In this document: positions 7,657 to 17,240 of the stretch, piece by piece
Layout: each line of letters opens with the position of its first letter
Numbering within the stretch: position 1 is the first letter of the stretch
Origin: Sphingomonadaceae bacterium
Lineage (GTDB): Bacteria > Pseudomonadota > Alphaproteobacteria > Sphingomonadales > Sphingomonadaceae
NCBI GenBank assembly: GCA_023384025.1
Contig: JAHDXX010000006.1
Location: forward strand, 1-30,317
Reading direction: 5' to 3'
Length of the DNA stretch: 30,317 nucleotides
Notes under the pieces: model-generated
Databases searched by the model: none
What the model saw: only the letters and a program-made list of their open reading frames with translations
Told to the model about the DNA's origin: nothing
Translations under genes and position numbers: made by a program

Positions 7657-8429
7657 GCGGCTTTCCTCTGTTCAGGCAGGCGGCCAATCAGCTCGCGCGC
7701 CAGGGCGATGTAGGCCCGGCTGCCGGGGCACGAATGGTCATAGACCAGCGCAGGAAGGCCATGGCTCGGGGCCTCGGACAGGCGCACGTTGCGCGGAATC
7801 ACCGATTCGAACACCAGATTGCCAAGGCAATCGCGCACATCGTCCGCCACCTGGTCGGTCAGGCGGTTGCGCCGGTCGAACATTGTCAGCGCCACCCCGA
7901 TAATGCCGAGTTGCGGGTTGAAGCGCTGCTGCACCCGCTCGACCGTCTGCAACAACTGGCTGAGCCCTTCGAGCGCGAAGAACTCGCACTGAAGCGGCAC
8001 CAGCAAGGTGCTGGCAGCGTTAAGCGCATTCAGCGTGAGCAGCCCGAGCGAGGGCGGGCAGTCGATAAAGCAGATGTCGTGCCCGGTGTGCCCCGCCAGC
8101 GCACTGCGCAGGCGCTCGGTCCGGTCGTCAACCGCGACCAGTTCGACTTCGGCACCCGAGAGGTCGACCGTCGCCGGCACCAGATCGAGCCCGGGGATTG
8201 TCGTCGGCACAATGCATTCGGCGAGCGGGGATTGCTCAACCAGCAGATCATAGCTCGACGACTCGCGCTGATCGCTGCCTACCCCCATCCCGGTCGAGGC
8301 GTTGCCCTGCGGGTCGAGGTCAATCAGCAGGGTGCGCCAGCCGGTTGCAGCCATTGCGGTGGCGATGTTGATCGCGGTGGTGGTCTTTCCCACCCCGCCC
8401 TTCTGGTTGGCAATCGCGATGATGATCAT
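7653..8429 (-). CDS. parA: Chromosome partitioning ATPase ParA (Soj-type)
   Basis: This 258-residue protein lacks the extra N-terminal DNA-binding domain of plasmid type Ia ParA, so it is the chromosomal type. It has the deviant Walker A motif KGGVGKTT at residues 10-17 with the signature lysine, the A' motif LLIDLDPQGN, and the B motif ICFIDCPPSLG. It binds DNA non-specifically as an ATP dimer and pulls ParB-parS complexes. It overlaps rsmG upstream and parB downstream by 4 bases each, giving one translationally coupled operon. Confidence 0.97.
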   Translation of the reverse strand: MIIIAIANQKGGVGKTTTAINIATAMAATGWRTLLIDLDPQGNASTGMGVGSDQRESSSYDLLVEQSPLAECIVPTTIPGLDLVPATVDLSGAEVELVAVDDRTERLRSALAGHTGHDICFIDCPPSLGLLTLNALNAASTLLVPLQCEFFALEGLSQLLQTVERVQQRFNPQLGIIGVALTMFDRRNRLTDQVADDVRDCLGNLVFESVIPRNVRLSEAPSHGLPALVYDHSCPGSRAYIALARELIGRLPEQRKAA

Positions 8430-9076
8430 GTGCGCCCTCTTGCTTCCTTGCTCAACCGGCCAACCAGAATTCCGGCATCAGGATCCGTCTGCGACTGTTC
8501 CACGTGAAACGTCTGACGAATCCGCTTCGGCATGTCATGCAGTTCCTGCGCCGCCGACCGCCCCTTGGGCAACAGATAGAGGGTCCGCTCTGTGGAAAAG
8601 CGCGCGGACAACTCCAGCAAGGTGCGCAGCGGCGCGAAGGCGCGCGCGGTGATGACCCCTGCCGGGACGGTTTCCACCAGCTCCAGCCGCCGTCCTTCGA
8701 CACGGCATCGGTCAAGCCCGAGCTCGCCAGCCATCCGCTCCAGCCACTCGATCCGCTTGCGGCGCGATTCGACCAGAATCACGGGATCTTCCGGACGCAG
8801 GACCGCGAGCACGAGACCGGGAAAGCCTGCACCGCTCCCCAGGTCGAGCCAGGGTCCGGGCCCTCCCGCCAATGTTTCACGTGGAACATGGGCGAGCAGT
8901 TGTGCGCTGTCCGCAATGTGGCGCTGCCAGGCATGCGGCAAGGTCGCGGCGGCCAAGAGGTTCTGGCGGGAGTTTTCCTCGGTCAGGCGGGCCAGCAGGG
9001 TCTCCAGGCGTTCTAGCGCGAGCGAATCGGCCCATTGCGCCACATAGGCCCGCGCGGCGGCCTCATCCCCGATCAT
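8426..9076 (-). CDS. rsmG: 16S rRNA (guanine-N7)-methyltransferase RsmG (GidB)
   Basis: This 216-residue SAM-dependent methyltransferase should modify G527 (E. coli numbering) of 16S rRNA in the 530 loop. Motif I, WLDLGSGAGFPGLVLA, binds SAM; NLLAAATLPHAWQRHIADS and VITARAFAPLRTLLE are family hallmarks. The gene overlaps mnmG by 4 bases and parA by 4 bases. Its coding sequence contains two parS-like 16-mers, which encode part of HVPRETL and QTFHVEQ. At these places the codons appear to serve both the protein and ParB binding. Confidence 0.96.
   Translation of the reverse strand: MIGDEAAARAYVAQWADSLALERLETLLARLTEENSRQNLLAAATLPHAWQRHIADSAQLLAHVPRETLAGGPGPWLDLGSGAGFPGLVLAVLRPEDPVILVESRRKRIEWLERMAGELGLDRCRVEGRRLELVETVPAGVITARAFAPLRTLLELSARFSTERTLYLLPKGRSAAQELHDMPKRIRQTFHVEQSQTDPDAGILVGRLSKEARGRT
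8497..8512. promoter_or_regulatory. parS: parS-like centromere site 1 (inside rsmG)
   Basis: The 16-mer TGTTCCACGTGAAACG differs from the widely conserved bacterial parS TGTTNCACGTGNAACA only at the last base. It lies near the 3' end of rsmG, about 0.8 kb upstream of parB. Confidence 0.85.
8873..8888. promoter_or_regulatory. parS: parS centromere site 2 (inside rsmG)
   Basis: TGTTTCACGTGGAACA is a perfect match to the parS consensus. It is embedded in the reading frame of rsmG (encoding VPRETL on the minus strand). Confidence 0.92.
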
Positions 9077-10935
9077 GCCGCCACTCCGCGGTCGCGCTTG
9101 CGGGCGTGGACCAGCACGGCAGAGAGTGCCGCGGGGGTAATCCCCCGCACACGCCCTGCGGCGGCAAGCGTCGCGGGCATGGTACTGCTCAACCGCTCGA
9201 CCATCTCGTTCGAGAGGCCGGGAACCTCGCCGTAAGGGAAGTCCGGCGAGAGCAAGAGTGTCTCGCTCGCCCGCAAGTCACGCAGTTCCGCCTCCTGACG
9301 CGCTAGGTATGGCGCATAGGCGGCGTCCTCGATGGCTTCGCCGGAGACATCGTCGAACCCCTCATCCCCTTGCGGGAGCCAGGGCGCCAGCGAGACGCGG
9401 TCGATATCGCCCTGGGCCAGCCATTCCCCGATGGTGCGCCGCCCCGCATCGCGCTTCACCGGCAGGCCGGCATCGTGGAGTTCCTTCGAGGTCACCGGAG
9501 CAGCCAAGGCATCCTGCCACGCACCACGGCGCTCTTCACGTGCTTCGAACCAGCGCTGGCGCTCCGCCCCCACACAACCGGCAGCAATCGCCAGAGGGGT
9601 AAGCCGGGTCGCGGCGTTGTTGGCGCGCAGCCGCAGGCGGTACTCGGCCCGTGCCGTGAGCATGCGGTAAGGCTCGGTCACCCCGTGCAGGGTCAGGTCG
9701 TCGACCATGACCGCGAGATAGGAATTGGCCCGGTCGAGCGGCGCCGGATCGCGCCGGAGAACCTTCGCGGCGGCATGCATCCCGGCAACCAGACCTTGCG
9801 CCGCAGCCTCCTCGTAACCGGTGGTGCCGTTGATCTGCCCGGCACACCACAGGCCGGGGATCGCACGGACCTGCAACCCACTATCAAGCGCGCGCGGGTC
9901 GATATGGTCATATTCCACCGCGTACCCGGGCACCGCCATCTCGACCGCTTCCAGCCCCGCCATGGTCCGCAACATGGCGAGCTGGACGTCGGCGGGAAGC
10001 GACGTGCTGATCCCGTTGGGATAGACCAGATGGGTGTCGAGCCCCTCCGGCTCGAGGAAGACCTGGTGCCCGTCGCGGTCGCCGAAGCGGTGGATCTTGT
10101 CCTCGATCGACGGGCAATAGCGCGGCCCCGCCGCCCCGATCGCACCGGAGAACAGCGGCGAACGGTGGAGGTTGGCGCGAATCACCTCGTGGCTGCGGGC
10201 GTTGGTGCGGGTAATCGCGCAGAACACCTGGGGGTTGGTCCGGCCCACGCTCATCGGCGACATCGTCCAGCGCTCGCTGTCCGATGGCTGCTCCTCCAGC
10301 CGGGCCCAGTCAATCGTGCGCCCGTCAAGCCGGGGCGGTGTCCCGGTCTTGAGCCGCGCCATCGGCAAGGCAGCATCCTCACGCAATTGCGCTGCGAGCC
10401 GGGTCGCGGCGTTCTCGCCGATCCGGCCCCCTTCGAACCGTTCCTCGCCCCGGAACAGCACCCCGCCAAGGAATGTGCCCGTGCACAGCACCACGGCGGG
10501 TGCTTCCATCAAGGTGCCGTCAGCGAGCTCCAGTCCTGTGACGCACCCGCTCTTGATCGTGAGCGCTGCTGCTTCACCCTGAACCAGTGTGAGGTTAGGC
10601 TCAGCGCGGACAGTGGCCTGCACCGCCGCCTTGAACCGCTTGCGGTCGGCCTGCACGCGCGGCCCCCAGACCGCACTGCCTTTTGAGAGGTTGAGCATCC
10701 GGTAATGGATCGCCCCCGCATCCGCCGCGCTGGCGATCACCCCGTCGAAGGCATCGACCTCGCGCACCAGATGCCCTTTGCCGAGGCCACCGATGGCCGG
10801 GTTGCAGCTCATCGCCCCGACGGCATCGAGATCGAACGAGACCAGCGCGGTGCGCGCACCCATGCGCGCGGCGACACACGCCGCCTCGACCCCGGCGTGC
10901 CCGCCGCCGACCACCACGATATCGAACCTGTGCAT
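9073..10935 (-). CDS. mnmG: tRNA uridine-5-carboxymethylaminomethyl modification enzyme MnmG (GidA)
   Basis: This 620-residue FAD protein matches the family length. It has the dinucleotide-binding motif VVGGGHAGVEAA at residues 7-18, the MSCNPAIGGLGKGH signature, and the downstream GTPPRLDGRTIDW and CAGQINGTTGYEEAAAQG motifs. With MnmE it installs the cmnm5 group on U34 of certain tRNAs in the cytoplasm. Its partner gene mnmE lies 70 bp upstream on the same strand; that gap holds a parS site. Its 3' end overlaps rsmG by 4 bases. The MnmE-MnmG-RsmG-ParA-ParB order is a classic near-origin cluster. Confidence 0.97.
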   Translation of the reverse strand: MHRFDIVVVGGGHAGVEAACVAARMGARTALVSFDLDAVGAMSCNPAIGGLGKGHLVREVDAFDGVIASAADAGAIHYRMLNLSKGSAVWGPRVQADRKRFKAAVQATVRAEPNLTLVQGEAAALTIKSGCVTGLELADGTLMEAPAVVLCTGTFLGGVLFRGEERFEGGRIGENAATRLAAQLREDAALPMARLKTGTPPRLDGRTIDWARLEEQPSDSERWTMSPMSVGRTNPQVFCAITRTNARSHEVIRANLHRSPLFSGAIGAAGPRYCPSIEDKIHRFGDRDGHQVFLEPEGLDTHLVYPNGISTSLPADVQLAMLRTMAGLEAVEMAVPGYAVEYDHIDPRALDSGLQVRAIPGLWCAGQINGTTGYEEAAAQGLVAGMHAAAKVLRRDPAPLDRANSYLAVMVDDLTLHGVTEPYRMLTARAEYRLRLRANNAATRLTPLAIAAGCVGAERQRWFEAREERRGAWQDALAAPVTSKELHDAGLPVKRDAGRRTIGEWLAQGDIDRVSLAPWLPQGDEGFDDVSGEAIEDAAYAPYLARQEAELRDLRASETLLLSPDFPYGEVPGLSNEMVERLSSTMPATLAAAGRVRGITPAALSAVLVHARKRDRGVAA

Positions 10936-10988
10936 GAGCCGCGCCCTAGCGCAGTGCTGCCACCTTATCCAGCGCGACAGCGAGCCTG

Positions 10989-11004
10989 TGTTTCACGTGG
11001 AACA
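10989..11004. promoter_or_regulatory. parS: parS centromere site 3 (mnmE-mnmG gap)
   Basis: This is a perfect consensus TGTTTCACGTGGAACA. It starts directly after the mnmE stop codon and about 55 bases upstream of mnmG, the only one of the three sites outside a gene. Confidence 0.93.
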
Positions 11005-11005
11005 T

Positions 11006-12277
11006 TCACTTCCCGATGCAGAACCGGCCAAACAGCGCATTGAGCATGTCCTCGGTCGAAGCGCGGCCGATCAGGCGGTCGAACGCGAGGCGGGCGAGCC
11101 GGAGTTTTTCCGCGGTGAGCAACAAGTCCTCGCCCTGGCGGATCGCGCCGAGCGCTTCGCTTGCTTCGGCGACCAGCCCATGCTGGCGAGCGTTGAGCGC
11201 AACTTCGCCGGGCTTGGGCATGGCTCCACGGGCATGCTCGAGCAGCGCCCGGCGCAGGGCATCGATACCCTCACCTGTCTCGGCCGACACCCGGTGATCG
11301 GGCGCTGCCTTGGAACGGTCAGCGAGATCGGCTTTGCTCGCGATCTCCCACGCACCGCCAGGCCCCTCCCCTTCGGGCCCAAGCCAGAGCACCAGATCCG
11401 CACGGGCAAGCTCCGCCTCAGCCCGGGCGATCCCGATCGCCTCGATCGCATCGGGTGTTTCTTCCCGCAGACCGGCGGTATCGACAAAAGTGAACGGAAC
11501 GCCGGCAAGCGATACGCCGCGCTCCAGCACATCGCGGGTCGTGCCTTCGCTCGGTGCGGTGATCGCCGCCTCGCTCTCTGTCAGAGCATTGAAAAGACTG
11601 GATTTACCGGCATTGGGCGGCCCTGCGAGCACGACCCGGTAGCCCTCGCGCAGCAATTCGGCACGGGGGCGCGCAAGCCATTCCGCCAATTCGCGCGAAA
11701 GTGCAGCGAGGCCGGACCCGAACCCCTGATCAAGCCCGCCAACATCGTCTTCATCGCCGAAATCGAGCACGGCCTCAACCTGCGCCGACAGGACCAGCAC
11801 CCGGTCACGCCAACCCTCCACCATGCGCGACAAGGCGCCGCCAGCGCTCGCCATTGCGGCGCGGCGCTGCAGCTCGGTCTCGGCGGAAAGCAGGTCGGCC
11901 AGTCCCTCGGCTTCGGACAGGTCGATCCGGCCATTGGCGAAGGCGCGCCGGGTGAATTCGCCCGGTTCCGCCGGTCGCAGACCGGGCAGGGCAGAGAGCG
12001 CCTCCTCGACCGCACGCACCACCGCGCGGCCCCCGTGCAGGTGAAACTCCGCTACATCCTCGCCAGTCGCGGTGCCCGGTCCCGGCAACCACAGCACAAG
12101 CGCGCGGTCGAGCGGTTCACCGGCACTGTCGCGCAAGGTCCGCGACACCGCCCGGCGTGGCGCCGGCAAAGCGCCAGCCAGAGCCATCAGCGCCGCGCCC
12201 GCCTCTGGCCCGCTAACCCGCACGACCGCGATCCCTGCGGGCGGTGCGCCGCTCGACAAGGCGAAGATCGTGTCCAT
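11006..12277 (-). CDS. mnmE: tRNA modification GTPase MnmE (TrmE)
   Basis: This 423-residue protein is a little short of the usual 450 but complete. The N-terminal tetrahydrofolate-binding domain starts MDTIFALSSGAPPAGIAVVRVSGPEA. The G domain has P-loop GPPNAGKS at residues 219-226, then TTRD and DTAGLRE. It ends with the essential C-terminal motif CIGK, whose Cys is needed for the reaction. It forms a complex with MnmG to modify U34 of tRNA. The start is 18 bp after the DUF6489 gene, so the two are probably co-transcribed. Confidence 0.97.
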   Translation of the reverse strand: MDTIFALSSGAPPAGIAVVRVSGPEAGAALMALAGALPAPRRAVSRTLRDSAGEPLDRALVLWLPGPGTATGEDVAEFHLHGGRAVVRAVEEALSALPGLRPAEPGEFTRRAFANGRIDLSEAEGLADLLSAETELQRRAAMASAGGALSRMVEGWRDRVLVLSAQVEAVLDFGDEDDVGGLDQGFGSGLAALSRELAEWLARPRAELLREGYRVVLAGPPNAGKSSLFNALTESEAAITAPSEGTTRDVLERGVSLAGVPFTFVDTAGLREETPDAIEAIGIARAEAELARADLVLWLGPEGEGPGGAWEIASKADLADRSKAAPDHRVSAETGEGIDALRRALLEHARGAMPKPGEVALNARQHGLVAEASEALGAIRQGEDLLLTAEKLRLARLAFDRLIGRASTEDMLNALFGRFCIGK

Positions 12278-12295
12278 CGGGTCAGGTAGAAGGAA

Positions 12296-12550
12296 TCAGT
12301 CGGACTTGCCGCTCTTGCCGGTGGCAGCAGTGGTCGCGCCCTCCACGAAGCTCTGGAACATCTTCAGCCCCAACTGGCCCATCGGGGCGAGCTGCTTGGC
12401 ATATTGCTGCAGCTGGTCAGGGTTGCTGACCCCCTTCATCGCCTTGGTCAACGCGTCGACATAGACATCGTTGGCCTTGCCGACATCGGGCAGGCCCATG
12501 AAGGTACGCGCCTCTTCCGGGGTGCAATCGATCTCGATCTGGACCTTCAT
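12296..12550 (-). CDS. DUF6489 family protein
   Basis: This is a small protein of 84 residues. The start MKVQIEIDCTPEEARTFMGL and the later PDQLQQYAKQLAPMGQLGLK match a conserved small-protein family of sphingomonads, which I recognise as DUF6489. It is probably cytoplasmic, with no signal peptide or membrane segment; the C-terminus is Ala/Gly/Lys-rich. The function is unknown. It sits directly upstream of mnmE on the same strand, which hints at a link to growth or translation but does not prove one. ATG at 12550 is chosen because the family similarity begins there and the upstream extension looks non-coding. Confidence 0.82.
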   Translation of the reverse strand: MKVQIEIDCTPEEARTFMGLPDVGKANDVYVDALTKAMKGVSNPDQLQQYAKQLAPMGQLGLKMFQSFVEGATTAATGKSGKSD

Positions 12551-12595
12551 GGCTCTATTCTCCCAAAACTCGCACTTGCCGGCCCTTAACTGGGT

Positions 12596-12625
12596 TTGGC
12601 AAAGGCGGCGTGCAAGGGCTAGACT
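12596..12625 (+). promoter_or_regulatory. Possible sigma-70-type promoter for the dienelactone hydrolase operon
   Basis: TTGGCA at 12596 and TAGACT at 12620 are separated by 18 bases and lie about 37 bases before the hydrolase start, in the 111-bp gap between divergent genes. This is a pattern match only. Confidence 0.3.
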
Positions 12626-12661
12626 GACCTCATGCCCCCGAGCTGACAAGGATATACGAGC

Positions 12662-13360
12662 ATGAGCGAGACCGTCACCATCAAAACACTCGACGAAGCG
12701 AACAGCTTTGCCGCCTATGTCGCACGGCCCGCCGGCACGCCCAAGGCTGCGGTGATCGTGATCCAGGAGATCTTCGGGGTCAACGAAGGCATTCGCCGCA
12801 AGTGCGACCACTGGGCCAGTCTCGGTTACCTCGCGGTGGCCCCGGACTTGTTCTGGATGCTCGAACCGGGCCTCGAACTCGACGCCGATGTCGAAGATGA
12901 ATTCAACAAGGCACTGGGCCTGTTCGGGCAGTACAACCCGGATGACGGGGTCAAGGACATCGAGGCGACGATCCACTGGATCCGGCGTGAAGCCGGGGTC
13001 GCGAAAGTCGGCTGCGTCGGTTACTGCCTCGGCGGCAGGCTCGCCTACATGGCTGCCGCACGGACCGATATCGACGCCTCGGTCGGCTATTACGGGGTGA
13101 TGATCGACCAGATGCTGGGCGAGAAGCACGGCATCGCCCATCCGCTGATGCTGCACATCCCGACTGCCGACCACTTCGTCGGCCCCGAGGCGCAAGCTGC
13201 AATCCATGCCGGGCTGGACGATCACCCCAAGGTTACGCTGCACGACTATCAGGGGCTCGACCATGGATTTGCGGCGGAGATGGGCAACCGCCGCGACGAG
13301 GCCGGGGCACAGCTCGCTGACAGCCGCACTGAAGCTTTCCTGGCGGAGCACCTCGCATGA
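12662..13360 (+). CDS. Dienelactone hydrolase family protein
   Basis: This 232-residue alpha/beta hydrolase has all three catalytic positions of the family: Cys122 in GYCLGG, Asp170 in IPTADHFV, and His201 in GLDHGFA. Each is one residue from the Cys123/Asp171/His202 of the Pseudomonas enzyme. VIVIQEIFGVNEGIR near residue 35 is also a hallmark. In known cases the enzyme opens dienelactone rings in chlorocatechol breakdown, but many genomes carry it as a general esterase, and no aromatic pathway genes are nearby here. AAGGA precedes the ATG by about 9 bases. It overlaps the next gene by 4 bases. Confidence 0.9.
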   Translation: MSETVTIKTLDEANSFAAYVARPAGTPKAAVIVIQEIFGVNEGIRRKCDHWASLGYLAVAPDLFWMLEPGLELDADVEDEFNKALGLFGQYNPDDGVKDIEATIHWIRREAGVAKVGCVGYCLGGRLAYMAAARTDIDASVGYYGVMIDQMLGEKHGIAHPLMLHIPTADHFVGPEAQAAIHAGLDDHPKVTLHDYQGLDHGFAAEMGNRRDEAGAQLADSRTEAFLAEHLA

Positions 13361-13755
13361 GCGCGGCAGACAATCTCGCCCGCTGGCACGCCTATATGGA
13401 CGGCGGGAGCGATCCTGCCGTGCTGGCGGACATGCTGGCCGAGGACGCGGTATTCCACTCGCCCGTGGTGCACACGCCGCAAGCCGGCAAGTTCAAGGTC
13501 ATGGCCTATCTCACCGCCGCCGGGCACGTGTTCGGCAACGGCACCTTCCGCTATGTCCGCGAACTGGTCGACGGCAACGACGTGATGCTCGAGTTCATTG
13601 CCGAGATGGATGGCATCACCGTCAACGGCGTCGACATCATCCGGTTCGACGATCACGGCCTGATCAGCGATTTCAAGGTCATGGTTCGCCCGCTGAAGGC
13701 CATCAACAAGATCTGGGAGCTGATGGCGGCCAAGCTGGAAGCAGCGAAGGGGTAA
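13357..13755 (+). CDS. NTF2-like / SnoaL-like small protein
   Basis: The 132-residue product has the NTF2-like cone fold pattern: an N-terminal helix (ARWHAYMDGGSDPAVLADML), then AEDAVFHSPVVHTPQAGK, a middle LEFIAEMDGITVNGVDIIRFDDHGLISDFKVMVRP, and a final helix. Members are often polyketide cyclase-like enzymes, isomerases or binding proteins; the substrate cannot be named. The start codon overlaps the hydrolase stop (ATGA), so the two genes are coupled and may act on related compounds. Confidence 0.85.
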   Translation: MSAADNLARWHAYMDGGSDPAVLADMLAEDAVFHSPVVHTPQAGKFKVMAYLTAAGHVFGNGTFRYVRELVDGNDVMLEFIAEMDGITVNGVDIIRFDDHGLISDFKVMVRPLKAINKIWELMAAKLEAAKG

Positions 13756-13793
13756 TCGTTCCAGCACCCCTGACAGCGGTGTGATGTCCTGTC

Positions 13794-14183
13794 CTAGTTC
13801 AGCAGCGCGAAGTTCAGGATGATCCGGCGCAAGTGGGGATCGAGCACTTCGGGCAGTTCCGCCTCGAGCCGCTCGCGCCTTGCTTCGCCGGAATCGCCCA
13901 GTGCAACGCGCTTCATCAACCAGTCAGGGCAGGCACGTGCTTCGACCGGTTCATCGTACAGCCGCGAAATGCCATGGTGGCGTGAATCGTGCTCGATCCG
14001 CCGCATGACCCATTCGAGGTTGCTCCGCTCGCCTTCGAGCAACTGGAGAAAATTGCGCCCGTTGTAGAGCAGCAGGCCGGTCACCCCATGCGCCAGGTTG
14101 TTGCGCTGGCACGATTCGAGAATCGCCGCGATATCATCCTGGGCAAGTTGTTCCGCAGTGCTGACATAAACATACTGGCGCAT
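13794..14183 (-). CDS. BLUF-domain blue-light sensor
   Basis: This 129-residue stand-alone BLUF protein should bind FAD and sense blue light. The residues that tune the flavin photocycle are present: Tyr6 (AppA Tyr21), Asn29 (Asn45), Gln47 in FLQLLEG (Gln63), and Trp88 and Met90 in DWLM (Trp104/Met106). The C-terminal helices after residue 90 (EARRERLEAELPEVLDPH) are short and carry no output domain, so signalling must go through a partner. ATG at 14183 follows a G-rich stretch (GGGGGG) with about 8-base spacing; a longer reading frame adds unrelated sequence. It sits downstream of rho on the same strand, separated by a strong terminator, so it needs its own promoter or read-through. Confidence 0.9.
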   Translation of the reverse strand: MRQYVYVSTAEQLAQDDIAAILESCQRNNLAHGVTGLLLYNGRNFLQLLEGERSNLEWVMRRIEHDSRHHGISRLYDEPVEARACPDWLMKRVALGDSGEARRERLEAELPEVLDPHLRRIILNFALLN

Positions 14184-14242
14184 CTTTGCTGCCCCCCGGG
14201 CGCAACCAACCCTGATCGCGCCACATTTCTGCCGCCTAACGA

Positions 14243-14282
14243 GAAAACCGACCGATTCCAATACCCTGATTGAAACCGGTCG
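14243..14282 (-). terminator. Intrinsic terminator after rho
   Basis: On the minus strand CGACCG pairs with CGGTCG and TTCAAT with ATTGGAA (one bulged G), followed by GTTTTC. It starts 8 bases after the rho stop codon. This is the best rho-independent terminator in the window, which is fitting for the gene of Rho itself. Confidence 0.7.
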
Positions 14283-14289
14283 ATCACTT

Positions 14290-15555
<1,266 letters not shown>

Positions 15556-15727
15556 TTGTCGTGTCCAACTCGGGAATGGCCGGTCTGGTCATTGGCCTGG
15601 GGTCGAAGGGCTTGGAGAAAGCAGACCCGGCGCGCCGCAAACGGGCAGGCCATGACCGGAAACTTTGTGCGGAATATGCCAGCGCGGCTGCGGCGTCAAT
15701 CAGCTTTGCCGGGCTACAAGCCGCCCG

Positions 15728-16171
15728 TCAGAACGGTTTGACGACCACCAGCACCACCACCAGCGCCAGAATGAACGCGGGAAACTCGCCCCACAACCGC
15801 AACTGCCGTTCGGTGAGCGGTCGCTGGCCGTCAATCATCCGCCTCGCCTGCGAGACCATCCAGCCATGATAGCCGGTGAGCGCCAGAACCAGCAGCAGCT
15901 TGGCGTGGAACCAGCCCTGGCTGAACGCGCCGATGGTGTAGGCAAGCGCAAGGCCAAGGACCCAGACCACGATCAGGCTCGGAGTCAGGATCATCTTGCG
16001 CAACAGGCCCATCCGCCGGTCCCATTCGGCAGCTTCAGGCGAGCCGGGCGTAGCGGAATGGAGATAGAGCATCTGGCGCGGCAGCATGAACAGCCCCGCC
16101 ATCCAGAACACCATGAAAATGATGTGCCCTGCCTTGAGCCAGTAGTAGGTCATCGAAAGGACGTCCTGCAT
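15728..16171 (-). CDS. hemJ: Protoporphyrinogen oxidase HemJ
   Basis: This 147-residue inner-membrane protein has four predicted helices. The first carries the family signature (YWLKAGHIIFMVFWMAGLFMLPR) with the conserved His. Later segments include RKMILTPSLIVVWVLGLALAY and HAKLLLVLALTGYHGW. HemJ converts protoporphyrinogen IX to protoporphyrin IX in heme synthesis in bacteria lacking HemG/HemY. ATG at 16171 is preferred because GGGG lies 4-8 bases upstream and known homologs start MQ; a further ATG at 16180 would add three residues. It lies 31 bp downstream of hemE on the same strand. Confidence 0.93.
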   Translation of the reverse strand: MQDVLSMTYYWLKAGHIIFMVFWMAGLFMLPRQMLYLHSATPGSPEAAEWDRRMGLLRKMILTPSLIVVWVLGLALAYTIGAFSQGWFHAKLLLVLALTGYHGWMVSQARRMIDGQRPLTERQLRLWGEFPAFILALVVVLVVVKPF

Positions 16172-16202
16172 GCACCCCATGTAGGCATTGTGCGCCCGCT
16201 CG

Positions 16203-17228
16203 TCATCCCCGCCATGCGCGCACCGTGGCCACAAGCTGCTCGACATGGGCAATCGGCGTGTGCTGACCGATGCCATGGCCGAGGTTGAACACGTGCGGGC
16301 GTCCGGCAAAGGCGCGCAGGATCATCTCAGTCCGCTCGACCAGAGCATTGCCGCCTGCCAGCAGCAGCAAGGGATCGAGATTGCCCTGCACCGGCAGCTC
16401 AGCAGGCAGATTCGCGGCGACCCAGTGCGGATCGAGCGTCTCGTCGATACCCACGGCATCAACTCCGGTCTCGCGGGCATAGGCGGCGAGCTTCTCCCCC
16501 GATCCCTTGGGGAAGCCGATCACCGGAACACCAGGCCGTACCGCATGGATCGCAGCCGCAAGCCGTGCATTGGGGCCGATCACCCAGCGTTCGTACTGGT
16601 CAGGGGCAAGGCTCCCGGCCCAGCTGTCGAACAGTTGCACCGCTTCGACCCCGGCATCGATCTGGCCGATCAGGTAATCGACCGTGGCCCGTTCGATCGC
16701 TTCGATCAACGAAGCGAACGCTGCCGGATCGCGGTAAGCCAGCTCGCGGGTCTGGTGATGGTCCTTGGACCCTTGCCCGGCGACCATGTAGGTCGCGACT
16801 GTCCACGGGCTGCCCGCAAAGCCGAGCATGGTCGTCTCCGGCCCGAGCAGGTCACGGCAGCGCCGCACGGTGCCGTAGACCGGATCGAGCCGCTGCGGCA
16901 TGGCCTCCAGCGCGGCCCATGCCCCGTCGACCAGCGGCGGGGCGAGCCGCGGTCCCTCGCCTGCCTCGAACCACAGGTCCTGCCCCATGGCGTGCGGAAT
17001 CACGAGAATATCGGAAAACAGGATGGCCCCGTCGAACCCGAACCGGCGGATCGGCTGCAGGGTAATCTCGGCCGCGGCTTCACTGTCGTAGGCGAGTTCG
17101 AGAAATCCCCCTTTCTCGGCGCGCAGGGCTCGGTACTCCGGCAGATAGCGACCCGCCTGGCGCATGAGCCACATGGGCACGCGCTCGCCGGGTTTGCCAG
17201 TCAGGGTATCGAGCAGGATTCCGGGCAT
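16203..17228 (-). CDS. hemE: Uroporphyrinogen decarboxylase HemE
   Basis: This 341-residue cytoplasmic enzyme decarboxylates uroporphyrinogen III to coproporphyrinogen III. The signatures PMWLMRQAGRYLPEYR near residue 18, FSDILVIPHAMG, GFAGSPWTVATYM, and the C-terminal FNLGHGIGQHTP are all intact. It is probably co-transcribed with hemJ. Its promoter must lie in the adjacent AT-rich region, which is also the proposed oriC; in Caulobacter transcription from hemE overlaps the origin and affects replication. Confidence 0.98.
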   Translation of the reverse strand: MPGILLDTLTGKPGERVPMWLMRQAGRYLPEYRALRAEKGGFLELAYDSEAAAEITLQPIRRFGFDGAILFSDILVIPHAMGQDLWFEAGEGPRLAPPLVDGAWAALEAMPQRLDPVYGTVRRCRDLLGPETTMLGFAGSPWTVATYMVAGQGSKDHHQTRELAYRDPAAFASLIEAIERATVDYLIGQIDAGVEAVQLFDSWAGSLAPDQYERWVIGPNARLAAAIHAVRPGVPVIGFPKGSGEKLAAYARETGVDAVGIDETLDPHWVAANLPAELPVQGNLDPLLLLAGGNALVERTEMILRAFAGRPHVFNLGHGIGQHTPIAHVEQLVATVRAWRG

Positions 17229-17240
17229 TCGATCGGGTCC

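Noticed and set aside
7248..8507. Long plus-strand open frame opposite parA/parB
   Set aside because: Shadow of the conserved parA and parB genes; no start signal and no recognisable protein.
10778..12289. Long plus-strand open frame opposite mnmE
   Set aside because: Shadow of mnmE; high GC third-position bias keeps the opposite strand open.
13526..13541. parS-like CACGTG core inside the NTF2-like gene
   Set aside because: The flanks (GGGCACGTGTTC) do not match TGTTNCACGTGNAACA; a chance CACGTG.
13931..13946. CACGTG core inside the BLUF gene
   Set aside because: The flanks do not match parS.
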